Shown: positions 1 through 12,119, numbered from the stretch's first letter. The stretch: 64,000 bases of DNA from Ypsolopha sequella (GCA_934047225.1 OW204004.1:9366401-9430400), one strand, 5' to 3'. The notes: a model not told the origin generated them from the letters alone. Made by a program: numbers and translations.

Positions 1-1117
1 TTTAACAACATTGTAAAAAAATAATTTTGCATTATTACAGTGACGTCTAGTTTCTTTCTTTATGTTTCTATACCATAGGACTGGTGCAGAATCTTGTAGA
101 AAATTTGGTATCCATTTCCATACAAAATTACGAACAAACGTTGAAATAGGGCATTCGGCCGCGCGCAAGTTTTTGTTTTTGTCAAGATGACTCGCTGGCA
201 CTTTACAGGTGCATGACGAACTTATTAAAGAGCTCTTTTATGATGAAGTATTGATGTCCGTCTGTCCATAGCAGGAATCAAAAACAACTGGACCGATTTG
301 GCATTTACATGTGTACGGGATAAAACGAGGAACATACTCCATGATGTCTTAATTCTAAAATGTTATAGTACGCTAATGAGGTTCTGAATAAAGCCACAGA
401 TGGCGTCACAGTTGCGAATTTGTGGAGGGTCGAAGGTAGATAGGTCGCAGTGGATACTTCGCAACCGACCTCTCACCCACCTTTCTAACTGACGTGAACT
501 GTACGATCATTCATGTCGGATATCTAATGACCGGACAACATCCTTTGTCCACGGTCCGGTAAATGACGGCTCCGATAAACGTCCGTCAAACGCCGGAGCC
601 GGAGGACGGATGCATTGTGGGTAGCTATCTGTCCACTAATCCGGTTTCGACTCCGATATCGAATCGCAGCAAACAGCCGATAAAAGACGGATATTCGGAC
701 AAACCGTAGACAAGTCCTTGCGCGTTTGTATTGCGAGCATACCGGAGCCGGTAAATGACGGGCCCGGCAATAGTCCGATCTAGCGGCACTTTCGATCAAG
801 CACAATTAACAGAGGTGATTTGCCGGACGTTTACCGGACATCGGATGTCGTGTAGACAGAGGGTCATTTAAATACATATACCTCAGTCCATGATTTATCG
901 GATGCCATGCCGGACCGTGGATAAACGCTGTCACACAGTTTCTATGAAAACAGATCAGTACTCAGCACATCAGTACAGTTGCGCTCAAAGTATTCTACAT
1001 CACTATCTTTTCTCACCACACTGATAATTCAAGAGACATCTTTGCTGTCCTCAGCGACCAGACATGTCTTTACAGTGTTGCTCTAAGGATGTATCTTGGT
1101 ACAAAAAAGTGACTTAC
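1..1117 (-). other. osa intron after exon E, incomplete
   Basis: No exon with Osa similarity was found here. Between about 490 and 910 the sequence is unusually rich in CCGG and CCGGAC words; the word CCGGTAAATGACGG occurs at about 556 and 743, and TTTACCGGAC follows near 830. This looks like the remnant of an internally repetitive element. The rest is ordinary AT-rich intron. Confidence 0.5.
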
Positions 1118-1269
1118 GGGACTAGAAGGCGGTCGCGGCCAGGAGGAGGGGGACGCGTCGTAGTCGTCGTGAGAGTGTCCCCCGCCAGGCGAGGGGGAGG
1201 GGGCCGCGCTGCCAGGGCCGTACCCGTCCTTGCGGGGCTTGGACGTGCCGCACGTCTCGTCACCTGATG
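1118..1269 (-). CDS. osa: osa coding exon E, with tandem 3' splice sites
   Basis: A GC-rich minus-strand exon too short for an ORF scan. With the upstream acceptor (GTCCCCACAG) it is 152 bp, 1118-1269; a second AG six bases further on would give 1118-1263. Both are in frame with exon D and differ by two residues (SNASA-ASGDE versus SNASA-GDE). It leaves in phase 0 at the consensus donor GTAAGTCACT. The product reads GDETCGTSKPRKDGYGPGSA, then APSPSPGGGHSHDDYDASPS and SWPRPPSSP; the SPSPGGG..HDDYD..P..WPR.PSSP pattern is the conserved block shortly before the ARID domain of Osa/ARID1. The next exon is not found in 1-1117, so the ARID domain is outside the window. Confidence 0.92.
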
Positions 1270-2318
1270 CTGTGGGGACAAGTGTTATATCTACATTAAT
1301 TACTGCTATTGTGACACCGGGATGTGCCGCTGACCAGTAAAGGCCTCGCCAGACAGAAAGCGTGGCTTCATCGGGGCGAGATGATAGTGTGCTCTAGGCA
1401 TTGGCGGATGCAGAACAACCAGGAATTTCACACATTTGACTCGACTTTTCGCTTCGATTCGGGTGCGCTTTTACACAGCACAGCTAATTACGGTTACATA
1501 TGTTTACCGACTGCGCCTAAAGCCTATATTTTTTTTACTTAGTGATAAACCTTGTCAACCCAAAATAACATCCAAGGGCGGACCCTTGGTTCTAAGCGTG
1601 CAGTTTACTATGTAATTGTATAAGAGAAAGCACACAGAAAACGCCACGCCACACTGAGGTTTGTAGCCTTAAGAGCGAAAGGAATGTAACTTTGTTATAC
1701 TACGCGCTATCCAAAACCCCCACACTCAATACAAGCGAATAGATTGAATTACGATGAGCACCAGCCGTGCACCAGTCGGGGGACAAGTATATAGTGCATA
1801 CCCAGTAGTACTTCTAATTTGCGGGCGGCATTAAACTGCTCGAGTATTCGACTACTAATCGAGAGGTCGCGGGTTCAAATCGTTCTAATGTAAATAAAAT
1901 CTACAATTTTATACCCTAAATGATCCATTAACGCAGAGATCAAACCGCTGGACCTAGGAACATAAATTTGGCACTGTAGGCTTCTTGTACGACGTAAGCG
2001 TCAAGGAATTTTAGGAAATCCTCACGGGATCGAGAGGAAAGGTATCTACGCGAGCAATGATATGGGGCTTCCGCAAGCAAAATATAATTGGGAACCATTG
2101 AAAGGATTTTCATGCGGTTTGATAGTATTTACTGGGAGGTCCTTTGAGCGTTTCAAAATCGAGAAGTAACCGTTTATGTAAAACAGGTCGTCATAGAGCA
2201 AAGTTAGGAATAATTTGTTGGTATGAGTTCCAGCAGCCCCGCTATTCCTAATCGGGCAGCGATTTTAGTTCTGGCATGGCAAAGAAGAAGCCTGTAGGCT
2301 GATGATGAAGAATATTAC
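1270..2318 (-). other. osa intron between exons D and E
   Basis: About 1.05 kb without coding signal. The segment 1766-1845 resembles 2763-2833 in the next intron (shared GTACTTC..ATTTGCGGGCG), a short diverged duplication. A tRNA B-box-like word GGTTCAAATC lies near 1872 but no cloverleaf can be folded around it. Confidence 0.5.
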
Positions 2319-2511
2319 CAGCAGAAGCGTTGCTAAGAGTGCTCTGCTGTGAGCCTTCGTCAAGAGGCGCTCCGTCAGGGCCGGTGGTGACCAGGGCCGT
2401 CGCAGGCTGCGACGAGGGCCCGTTATCGTGGGAATCCCCGCCCGGGGCTGTGGGCGGCGGCATCGCGCCTTCGGCCGACCCTGGCGGACCCATGTGTCTG
2501 GGGGATTGTTG
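2319..2511 (-). CDS. osa: osa coding exon D
   Basis: A 193-bp minus-strand exon, acceptor GTTTGTGTTCCAG, donor GTAATATTCT, entering in phase 0 and leaving in phase 1. The translation begins QQSPRHMGPPGSAEGAMPPP and ends DEGSQQSTLSNASA. The last motif is a known conserved stretch of Osa/ARID1 proteins. Reading through the donor would give a Gly-Asn-Ile tail and a stop about 29 codons on, so either splicing occurs here as modelled or an intron-retention form would truncate the protein. The donor GTAATA is weaker than those of exons A and E. It is separated from exon C by only a 384-bp intron. Confidence 0.9.
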
Positions 2512-2895
2512 CTGGAACACAAACATACACTGTGAGGATCATTTTGGCCAAGTTTCATAAAAATATATAAAGTGGGGATGCATTTGGCTTGACTTACGTC
2601 TTAGTCGCTGGGTACTAATAGTTTCTAAGCAATTAAGTCCAAAGGTCAGAACAGTATCTGTGGTCGTCTTCCCCCCTTAAAACACTGGCAAAACTTGTAC
2701 AAGCGGACCGATGTAATTACTACTACTAGATGAGCTTGCCCACACACGTGTGTGTGCTTCACGCAGCAAACGGTCGGCAGTCAAGTAGTGCGTACCCCAG
2801 TCGTACTTCGATTTGCGGGCGACGTTAAAGTGGCAGGGGGAAGTGAGTGTCGCTTCTTTACGTGGTAATAGTTAATATTCTTTGACATTAGTTAC

Positions 2896-3176
2896 CTTAT
2901 TGAGCGGAGGGTAGTGTTGCGGCGGATGCGGCGGCGGCGGCCGATACCCCGCATACGGATAGGGGTGGTGGTTGCGCGGCGGGTAGCCGTACGGCTGTGG
3001 CGGGTAGTGCGGGGGCTTGTACCCGTGGTGACCGTACGGCTGCGCTACCATCGCGCCGGGCGGCGGCGCGGGCGCAGGCACCGGGCCCCCACCTCCCGCA
3101 CCCGCCCGCGACGTCGGCCCGCTGCCGTCCGACAGCGAAGACGACGGTCGCGGCGGCATCGGTACGTTCTGCGTGC
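2896..3176 (-). CDS. osa: osa coding exon C (Pro/Tyr/His-rich)
   Basis: A 281-bp minus-strand exon, acceptor TTTGTCATTTGCAG, donor GTAACTAATG, entering in phase 1 and leaving in phase 0. It codes about 93 residues: TQNVPMPPRPSSSLSDGSGP, then a Gly/Ala/Pro linker, then AQPYGHHGYKPPHYPPQPYG and PPRNHHPYPYAGYRPPPPHP, ending LNK. The V-G-TQNVPMPPRPSS junction with exon B is the conserved Osa/ARID1 motif, and the Tyr/Pro/His-rich tail is the low-complexity, prion-like composition typical of this subunit. The exon is strongly CpG-rich, so the opposite strand carries long spurious ORFs. Confidence is high because motif and phase agree on both sides. Confidence 0.92.
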
Positions 3177-5895
3177 CTGCAAATGACAAAACAGAGATGC
3201 TTTATTTTCTTTCGAGTTGTCGAGCACATTGCTGGAAACATGACTAATAGTCCATTTTTTTTATTTATAGTTTGTCACAGTAAACATTCGTTTAACTAGA
3301 ATTTAGTTCCTATGAGCGAACCGAATTCTTGAAATAGCTATACGCTGTTCGGACAAACAAGTTGTAGAATTCCAAATCAATCACGGTGAAGGGCAACCAA
3401 GGTATAAATTCAGTTAGACTACAATGAACCTCCGAGTTGAATCGACGTCACTTGTACATAGACTGATAAATGTGCACAAAGTTGTATTCGAAAGTGCAAG
3501 CGTATTGGGAGTGTATGTATCACCCGCCGCCACCAACGCTAATCGATCAGAGCGTCCTGGTACTCGTATAATACAATTAACGAAGGCTCGCCTAAGCTCA
3601 AAGGCTGATTTAATCGAGTCGGGGGCGGAGAGTCGCATCCGATTCACTTTCGTTTTCGGAACGCACGTGAGCCGCATGCACCGCTACTCTGCGAATTCTC
3701 AGTGCACTTTATCGCATCCGTATATGTGCATACGACGAGCGCGCAACGCATTGACCGAGGCCGAGATACGGCCTGCAGTGATTTGCGACGACGAAAGTGG
3801 TGTTGCAGCTTTTATGTAGGCCGATTTGGCCTTACACGGTCATGTTAGTGTTACGTGAGAGTTGCACAAACTGTTGCTAATCTAGATCCATAGCCCTTTA
3901 CCATAACAAGCTTGTTACGATATGAGCGGCGCGTGCATTGTGAGAGCAATTTAAAAGATTGCCCATTGACATATTACAGGGTCGTACGTCTCGTCCTCTT
4001 TAATCTCATCATAGGGCCATTATCGGCGTATACGTCGCCATCAGACAGTCGGTAGACAGCAGGGCGCCGGTGAATCATAGATAACCGTGTGCCATACACA
4101 CCCGCCTACATATCTATTTGTTTACGACCTTTAATGAGGCCCGCGCCACGGTAATGGGGTCGAGACAGTCGCTTGAACCGACTCGGAAAAAATAACTGAT
4201 ACGTGTATGCAATCGGAGGTACATGCTCTAAGATGCAATCTGATCAGTATCATGAATCAAAAATGTCTCGATTATTTTTGTAAATCATATTCTTGCCGTT
4301 AATCTCACAATCACTCATCTGCATGACCTGGTGTTGTGTTAGATTCATTACTTTCTGTTTTAAAGTTGTTTAAAACCCACCGCTCATATGAACCTATCCA
4401 ATACGTTTACGAAAGCTTAAACCAACACAAGGCAAAATTATTGCTGCGAAAAATTTAATGTTTCACACTGAAATTCGAGCTAAAACCAGCTTTTGTGAAG
4501 GGTAAGCGCTCCTCACCGTTGTCCTGCTTCGCGAAAGTGCTTGCTTCTCAAAACCAAGATAACTATTGTGAACAGCAATTCTAAACGAATTATTTTTTTG
4601 TTACTCACCACGAGCTTCAACAAATGATCAGATTGCGGGCACGAATTGGTATAAACCTCATTGAAAGCTTGCGTGACCCATTTATGTCCATAGTTCGCCG
4701 ATCATATACACCCATATAACACAAATGACCGGCCACAAGCGGCCGCAGAGCGCAAGTTATGTGTGGACAGCCACGCACCGAGGAGCTCGGGTACATTCCG
4801 TGCATTGAGCCGCACCGCAGGCGTCGCCGCACCCACGCGATGCAGCCTCAAATTGACCGCAAATTACTTTGACGTACACATAACTATAAGGCTAGATGAA
4901 ACTTGGAAATACCGGGAATGTGTTGCCTTCACCAGTTTGACTTTGCTTTAATAATTCATTGCAGTATAGATGTTTGCGACCGAGTATTCAAGTTTTTATG
5001 TTCTAGGTGGTATGATAGCTATTACTTTTAATTAAAACCACCTATATACAAAGCCAGGCCAAAAAGTGCACGAGTAGTAGGCAACCAAAGCTGAATACAA
5101 CCGGCCCTTCACGACGTGCTATTTGTGTAATTAAACTTCATCACGACAATGCCTCTGGTAATTTTGTTGATAAGTACAGTCTATATGATGCTCACGACTT
5201 GACAAGCACAGCTTGGGCCATTAGAAACAAGCTTATCCACTTAACGTACTTGTACTACATGTAACGCACATGGAAATCACTTGCGTCTCTATTTTCTAGC
5301 TTCATTCGTTGTTTGATATTACATAATACCGATAAGATTACTATTATTATAGTTCAGATAATCTTTTTTAGAAGAGATGTTATTAAACAACATAATACCA
5401 AAATACCAAAAGTTTGCTTTCTTCTATCCAACACTAGATAAGTTTCGATTATAATTTTACGTATAGGTGAAAACTTTGTAAGGCTATTGTAACTTTTACT
5501 ATATTACCCTTATTGTATAATAGAATAGCTGTGAGTTTTCCTTAAATAAATAATTCGGAAGTGATAACAACTATTAGATCAGATCAATAATGTGATCATT
5601 TAGTTAGTAATGGAGAAGTCGACTAGATAGGAAATATATTATTGGACGCTATTGGTTTTCTAGCAGCTGGTAAAAGAAACGGGGCAGAAACAATAGCGTT
5701 AACAAGAGTGGCCTAGTTGAGACAAACGTGGCGTCACGATACCGTCGGCCATGTTTGACGACCCATTTAGCCAATCGTTTCCAGTGTAATGACTAAACCA
5801 TACTACGAAGCACAAGTCAACGCTTCAGCGAGACATACTAAATACACAGTGGGATGTGGTTACGTAAATCCCAAATTATATTACAATATTTTCGG
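3177..5895 (-). other. osa intron B-C, left part
   Basis: No repeat family was recognised. Two CpG-rich, non-repetitive blocks stand out at about 3400-3830 and 3960-4180. The first is open on the plus strand for 131 codons (3424-3819), but nothing in that translation is recognisable and no splice context supports it. The blocks could be intronic regulatory DNA. Confidence 0.35.
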
Positions 5896-6035
5896 GGGTT
5901 ATTCCCATCGGCTCACTGGTCGGTTGCTACTACAAAATTAATGTATTTTTTTCCCAACCGACCAGTGAGCCTACTGAGTACTACATACATTAATTTTGTA
6001 GTTGCAACCGACCAGTGAGCCGATGGGAATAACCC
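5896..6035. mobile_element. MITE with 8-bp target duplication (hAT-type)
   Basis: A 140-bp element with near-perfect terminal inverted repeats of about 30 bp starting GGGTTATTCCCATCGGCTC. It is flanked on both sides by the same 8 bp, ATTTTCGG (5888-5895 and 6036-6043). The 8-bp duplication is the hallmark of hAT transposases, so this is a non-autonomous hAT-type MITE. A further copy of the terminal repeat core (CAACCGACCAGTGAGCC) sits internally near 5955. Confidence 0.88.
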
Positions 6036-6477
6036 ATTTTCGGTACCAAAAATCTGTAAAGATTAAATAAATCAAAATGTAGAGTCCATAATTCGATTGT
6101 AGATGAATAGCAGCATCGTCTTTTGAAATATTGCTCAATAGAAGGAGGCAAGGGCATGTTTCCCTTTGAATCGTAAGACAATCCCAAGCGAAGTGTCAAG
6201 TCCGGCTGTTATAATTGTGTTAAGGGACCGAGTAGGGTGGGTTTGTGTCAGTGAATGTGTAAGTCGGGGTCGGGGAAAGAATATCCGCACCATTAGCGGT
6301 GGGGGCAGACAGGAACGGGGTGAATGGACTGTCGAACCCTCCGGTGACCTTGACTCTGAGATTTATCACTTTTCCGGGGTAATCTGAATACAATTAGGCG
6401 ATGGGCAGTGAAGTAGGTCCGCGGGCTGGCAACAGGTCCGCATGCAAAGAAATCTTGTGTTGATTTTATTCAGTTAA

Positions 6478-6846
6478 GGTGGATGCGACGGGACGCGTTC
6501 CCAAACGCAAAACTGATGACTGTTTTTCTTATTTTTAAATAAAAAGTATTAAATAATACGTGATTTATGGCATCAGGCGACCACAGTTCAATGACAATTA
6601 AGCTTTTCTAGCAAAGTTGTGTAATTTTATAGATTACTTTGTAAATGATCCTGCACAACAACTTTAAAGCGTGTTGATTATTTAAAACGTGAAGCATAAA
6701 ATAACACAACAATGCTAGAAAAGCCTAATTAACATTAAGCTGTAGTCGCCAAATGCCATAAATAACATTTACTTATTATTTTTTATTCATATATAAGGAA
6801 AAAAATCATAAGTTTTGCTTTTGGAAACGCGATCCGTGCATCCTAC
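6478..6846. mobile_element. MITE with ~150-bp inverted arms
   Basis: The left arm (from GGATGCGACGGGACGCG) is matched in reverse complement by the right arm (ending CGCGATCCGTGCATCC). The pairing continues inward through the TTTATGGCAT..GGCGAC and CTTTTCTAGCAAAGTTGTGT segments, so nearly the whole 370 bp is an imperfect foldback. No clear target duplication was identified, so the ends are approximate. Confidence 0.75.
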
Positions 6847-8949
6847 GCAATGATTTAATGTCAACTCGTTCAATTCCCAAGCATAAAAAGAGAAATTTAA
6901 TAAAAACAAGTCAATACTTCACTTCAGTCAGTACAGCCCTAAAACAACAAGTACCAAAGAGGATTTCCATAAATAATAATAACGACCTCATCGATTTGGC
7001 AATAAAAAAAACATTCTAACTCGGTGGTTCTTTTACGTGAAAACGATCAAAACAAACATTACTACTGCAGGATACCGGCAAAAGGCGTTCTTTTTTTCTC
7101 TTTTTTATTTAGTTAGTGGAGGTCATTGGCCTCATCAAGGACGTGCTGGCACGTGGTTGTCACTCACACAGAGGCATTTGTGTGTGACGATAATGCACAC
7201 CTGCTCGTAAGGGGCATAATTGTAGTATTATTATGGATGAGATAACAAGAATAAACGATCTGCCTAAAAGTGGGGTACAATTATGTTATTCCAGAGCTGT
7301 TTGGCTCCCTAAACTTTTTTGCCAATCATTAAATCAACATATGCACCGTCGTTTCGTTGCAATAGTTAGTACCTAGCACTACTTACGCTGATGTTTGTGC
7401 TTTTCTAATACGTATTAGAAAAATACATCAGAAATGGAATCATAGACAAAATGTGCAATGCATCTTCTACTCATTATATTAAGTTTTTCATAAATATGAA
7501 AAGATGATGGATATTCTACGAGAAACTCTCGAGTTTTAAGATTTTCTTTTCAAAAACACGGCAACGGCGCGTGATTTCGTTCCCCTGAGTCAGACCTTAT
7601 CTAAGTTGATGGCATTCCTGCGCTCGGCCGCCGATACGCACGGCAAACGACTGCGAAACGCTTTTAGCGCCCGCATCAATACAGCCAGCACTATGACTCT
7701 GCAAATACACCCATATTGTTATAGGATAAGGTTTATAATCAGACAGACAGGAGACTGACAAACAAACTCCAACCTCGATGAAAAAGAAACTTTATTGGGC
7801 GAAAAATTCAAGTCGTTTTTGAAAGTCACGTTGGATGCGGGTTTCGAACAATACGCAATTCAACTCGGCTAGTGGCCGAACGCGTCGAGTTGCGGTGTTG
7901 CGGCTTCATTGTGTTGAAAATTCAAATAACGAGCCAACTTGGATTGAAAATCTTAGCGAAATAATCGTAACAAAGCCTAATGAAATTCATAAAAAATGAT
8001 TAAACCTCTTCCAAAACCACCTGAAACGAGTAATGAGATTCTGATCCTGACATTTATAAATTATGGTATGAGTCACCCATAATCAACTTTTATATTTTGC
8101 CCATTCACGTCCACGCCCAGTGTCTTTTTCTTCAAGCGAACAGACTATAATTTTCTAACTCGAGACTTCTCAATAGCGGCTTTGTGTTTGCCGAGGGCCT
8201 AGAAGCCCGACGAGCCGAATGGTTGACGTCATGCCTTCACGTAGAGCCTGTATCGCTTCAACCCATTGGAAAGGACAAACTTCAAGGTCTGCGTAGATCG
8301 CTACGTCCATGGTCAGAGCCGATTACATTCTCGAAGCGAATGCAGCAGTGGACGTGGACACGAAAGAGATAGCAGTGGCACAGTTCGAGCGGTGTGAACG
8401 TATAGTCTAGTGGTATAACCGGTATTCGGGCGTGCCAGTGTACCGTCGTCGACGCCGCTTGCTAACACTCAGGCAGCCCCAATATTTTGAGAAAGCCACG
8501 TTCAGTATTCGACGATGTTAACAAAACACAAGCATAGTTTTGCAGTTACTGTTCGTCGCCAACGAACGGATGGTTTGGTAAATAATTTTAATCATGCGCA
8601 TACTTTGTTAGGTTAGTCTGCAATGTTTGAATAACAGTACAGCTTTTTGTGGGTTTGAAAATGCTGGTTTCAATTTAAACTCACATTTATTTTATTGCGC
8701 AAGGTTAACAATGTTACTGTTAAATGAAAATTTAGCATGAAATGAAACAATGTAACTTGACGTTGTTAACAAATTTATTATATTTAATGATTCCAACACG
8801 TTGCATTCTGGGCGTTTCTTATAAGTTCCAATGAAAATAACGCCCAATTATTATTTTGCTCAAATTAATTTTTATTTCAGTCAGGCACACAACATAAATG
8901 TTATATAATAAGCAACTGTTTAATACACAAATGCCTACTTGAAGTAATT
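6847..8949 (-). other. osa intron B-C, middle part
   Basis: AT-rich intron with no gene. A 22-bp perfect palindrome TTTTCTAATACGTATTAGAA lies near 7402. A tRNA A-box-like string near 8400 is not part of a foldable tRNA. No other structure was recognised. Confidence 0.45.
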
Positions 8950-9352
8950 TGTGTCAGTGGGTATTAGGATCAGTACCCCTCGGGTGAACTTGTCAAGGAC
9001 AGTCTTGTCAGGGACCCGGCAGGAGCGGCGTTACCGAGATCTTCGCATAATTGTGCAGACAGTCCGACACATAAGGTGGGTGAGGACGCATCGGGACCCA
9101 GGGGTGGAAAGTCCTGTTTTGCGTGTTCGCCTCGACGCCGACGGGGGTTAAGTTTTTCACGAGGCCTTATGTACCGCGACCACCCCCGGCCCGTACATAA
9201 GGTAGGCGGGAGAGGGTGGTTCGCGCCCGCAAAAGGGGCAAAATACGGCGTACTGTGGGTGCTCGTTCTATGTGGGTCAATGTCGGGAAAGCCCGTGTCT
9301 GCCGGTGACGGAGTATGCACAACGAATCTGATCAACATTGCCGCGAACAAAT
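8950..9352. repeat. GC-rich block, probably transposon-derived
   Basis: About 400 bp that is far more GC-rich than its surroundings and open on both strands (minus strand 126 codons, plus strand 92). It holds an internal near-repeat ACATAAGGT(G/A)GG at about 9070 and 9195. Neither translation is recognisable. The sharp composition edges suggest an inserted fragment (LINE 5' region or retrocopy) rather than a host exon. Confidence 0.35.
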
Positions 9353-9828
9353 AAAGGAGAGGTTAAAATTTGCTAACCCTAAAACAACCTTTATTGTACC
9401 TACATAAGGTTCAGTTTCAACGAAGCAATCGCGCAAGATGGATACAATGATGATGTTAGATGCGTCGAGCACCGGCAATTCTCGGTTCGATTCAATATTG
9501 CAATTGCAATGTAAGTAATTTTCTCTTACGTACGACTGATAGGCTTGATTTGTAGTATTTATACATCGCTGCTTCACCCGTTGACCCGCGTAGTATTCGT
9601 TTTTGAGTCATCATCCCAAGAAAAGTTGACTGTGACTTGCACTTCACAGTCCATTCTCGGAAACACGTCTGATAACCCTTCGGAGATTCATGTCGTGACG
9701 TTGTATTATTTTATTGTATTTTTTAAATATTTCCTATAAAGACGCGTATTGCGTTACGTTACGATAAAAAAACTTAACTATGTAAGCATGTAAAGTGTGT
9801 CTGTAGTTTCTTTAAGATCAGTAATAGC

Positions 9829-10312
9829 TTAAGGGGCTTACTATCGCCGATTGGGTACATTCTAATTCTAATACATAAACTTCTCGTTTATGTCCAAACC
9901 AAAATTATTGAAAAAATATATATGAATTAGCAACTCTAAGATAACAACATTATGTAACAATTTTCTTTGTCATACCACCAAAACTTATATATGAAAAAAA
10001 ATTTCAATCGAATGGCGTTCTTTGGCTTGAATTCCCTACTGCTCCTAAGCGGCTTAGTCCATTTAATTCATTTTTGCTTTGAGTAATTGACAAAGTTGAT
10101 AGCTATAATCATAACATAGGATTATTCAATCGAACAATTACGTCCAGTGAAAAGTATTATTTTCTCCTATTTTGCCTTATCAAGGACGCAGCGAGCGTCG
10201 TAACAGCCACTATGCATTGCGCGCTGATATGAACTTTATTTCTATGTCGTTTCCGTTGATATTCGTACCGACAAACATCGAGCTGCTAATTTGGCGACAC
10301 TAATCGTCTTAA
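9829..10312. mobile_element. TTAA-flanked element, family 1, copy 1
   Basis: The element is bounded by TTAA at both ends (9829-9832, 10309-10312), with left end GGGGCTTACTATCG and right end GACACTAATCGTC. It is about 80-90% alike by eye to the copy at 56093-56495, which has the same boundaries, so both ends are confirmed by comparison. It codes for no recognisable protein. TTAA target duplication is the preference of piggyBac-type transposases, although the ends lack the canonical CCC. Confidence 0.85.
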
Positions 10313-10380
10313 AGTTCTGAACAACATAACAGAATACTTACATGAACAAAATACTTACAAACAACAAAAATATTTTGAGT

Positions 10381-11707
10381 TAGCCTCCATCTAGCTCTAT
10401 GAATTTTTCCACCTGCTTTCTAAAGCTTCTTTACCGGTTTAAAAAAAAGATTCCTCAAGGTATTCAAAATAAATATTTACTGCGGCTTTTATCTCTTCAT
10501 TTGATGAAAATATCTACCCACTAAGGTACTTTTTTAAGTTTGGAAACAAAATGAAAGTCCGAAGGTGCCAAAATCAAAAGAATAAGCTGCGCGTGAGGCA
10601 GCAATTTAAAACCACATTCACGAATTTGAGCCATGGACTCAACAGAAGTGTGAACGTGAACATTCTCCTGGTGAAACACCATTTTCTCCCTATAATCCAG
10701 AACATTTCTCTTTAATTTCTTTATGTAAACGACACAAAAGGGTGCAAATCCGTGCAATAGTATGCCAAATTTATTGTTTCTCCTTTCGCCAGGCAAGTCC
10801 ACCATTTAGCATCCTAAATCACTGAGGACATCACTTTGCCAGCCGACAGAAGTGACGCTTTCTAAGGATTTTACATTTTTCACAGCTTGGATTGTTGTTT
10901 TGACTCTGAAGTGTACTGTTGAACCCAAGTTTCATACTTTGTTACAAATCTGTTAAGAAAATCCTGGGATCAGCTTCAAACGTCCGCAAGCAGTCGCGAG
11001 AATAAGTCTTCTAATATCTTGGGACCTATCTAGCGAAAACCTTAAAAAGTCCGAGTTTGTTGATAATGATGTTTTGTATTCGTTATATGTCCCAGATAGT
11101 CAATCTACGTTTTTCCAATATAAGATTCCACACTACCTATGTTTTCTTCACTCATAGACATCTTGGGCAGAACGAGCGAGGGTCATCTTTCATGCTCTCT
11201 CGTTAAAAAGTCCGAGTTTGTTGATAATGTTTTGTATTCGTTATATATAAAGATGCCTTTAGTGTCAGCAATGTCCCCGATAGTCAATCTACGTTTTTCC
11301 AATATAAGATTCCACACTGCCTATGTTTTCTTCACTCATAGACATCTTGGGCAGAACGAGCAAGGGTCACTTTGATGCTCTCTCGTCCACGTTTGAATTC
11401 TGCGACCCATTTTTTTACAGTGTTATACGGCGGGGCAGATTCTCCTTATGTTGTTTTTATGTCATCGTAATCTCTCTTGGTATTTTTTTTTAACAAGTAC
11501 GGGAAGACTGCACGTAGTAAAATTTTCCCCATTTTTCCCCAACGCTGAACTTGGTCTAACTCGCTCTCACTTAAAATCCACAAATTCTACAGCAACAAAA
11601 CTTAACACAGTGACAAACAAAGAGTAAAACTAAATGATGGTAGTATAATATTATATAGTTTATATTTTTGTGTGAGGTCGTGACGTGAACATTTCAATCC
11701 ACCCTGA
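10381..11707 (-). mobile_element. decayed mariner element
   Basis: On the minus strand, frame fragments reproduce mariner transposase in order: a first catalytic-region relic (TKYETWVQQYTSESKQQSK at about 10925), then SAGKVMSSV, then VFHQENVHVHTSVESMAQIR, then LAPSDFHFVSKLKK, then a C-terminal VEKFIELDG. The catalytic Asp of HQDN is Glu here (HQEN), and several stops and frameshifts occur. The right terminal repeat (ending TTTCAATCCACCCTGATA) is present; the left one is missing. A TTAA element ends about 70 bp away, at 10312. A segment of about 160 bp within the element is tandemly duplicated. It is a dead copy, clearly diverged from the mariner at 34891. Confidence 0.85.
11042..11390. repeat. 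tandem duplication inside the decayed mariner
   Basis: Two copies of a 160-185-bp segment, about 11042-11204 and 11205-11390, each starting TTAAAAAGTCCGAGTTTGTT and ending TGCTCTCTCG. The second copy carries an extra 25 bp or so (ATATATAAAGATGCCTTTAG) that matches the transposase frame, so the first copy has probably lost it. Confidence 0.85.
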
Positions 11708-11954
11708 TATATTTTTCTTGAATCCCCAGGATCGTTTCAAAAGATTAGTTGTAGTTTAATTTCTTTATTCTTGTAATAATGTTTAACGGCAGCTTAGTTC
11801 ATTTTGAGTTTTGTATTTATAAAATTATTTAGGAACTAGTCCTACACCCGTATTTAAATTTTCTTGTTTACTCGCCTTTAGGTAGTGTCTCCGATCCGAG
11901 TGTAAACCAATCGGAATAAATACGCACTACTGTGTCTGTGTATATATATATATA

Positions 11955-12075
11955 TACACTGAAGCAGGAAACTAGCGATAGTAATCGTCCATAGGAACAA
12001 CTTTTACTATGGAACCAACCCTTATAAAAAACAGCTATTCCATAGAAAAGTTACATACCTACTCGACCAAAATTA
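11955..12075. mobile_element. MITE fragment, same family as 19004-19236
   Basis: The core GAACAACTTTTACTATGGAACC..CAGCTATTCCATAGAA matches the middle of the element at 19004-19236. The ends are degraded. A short (TA)n run lies just left of it at 11941-11957. Confidence 0.6.
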
Positions 12076-12119
12076 ATGAAACAAAGTTCTCTTTTGTGCA
12101 ATAACTTTGTACTTATTTG

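Noticed and set aside
1064..1267. Plus-strand ORF with a Val/Gly/Arg-rich translation
   Set aside because: It is the antisense of osa exon E.
1860..1890. tRNA gene or SINE suggested by GGTTCAAATC
   Set aside because: The B-box-like word has no A box at the right distance and no acceptor stem.
2897..3299. Long Arg-rich ORFs on the plus strand and other minus frames over exon C
   Set aside because: They are shadows of the GC-rich osa exon C; the minus frame matching conserved Osa motifs is the real one.
3424..3819. 131-codon plus-strand ORF as a nested gene
   Set aside because: No recognisable motif, no splice or promoter context, and CpG-rich DNA lacks stop codons by composition. Kept only as a GC-rich block.
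8393..8460. tRNA-Asp-like start TATAGTCTAGTGGTATAACC
   Set aside because: The T-arm and acceptor stem are missing, so the cloverleaf cannot be formed.
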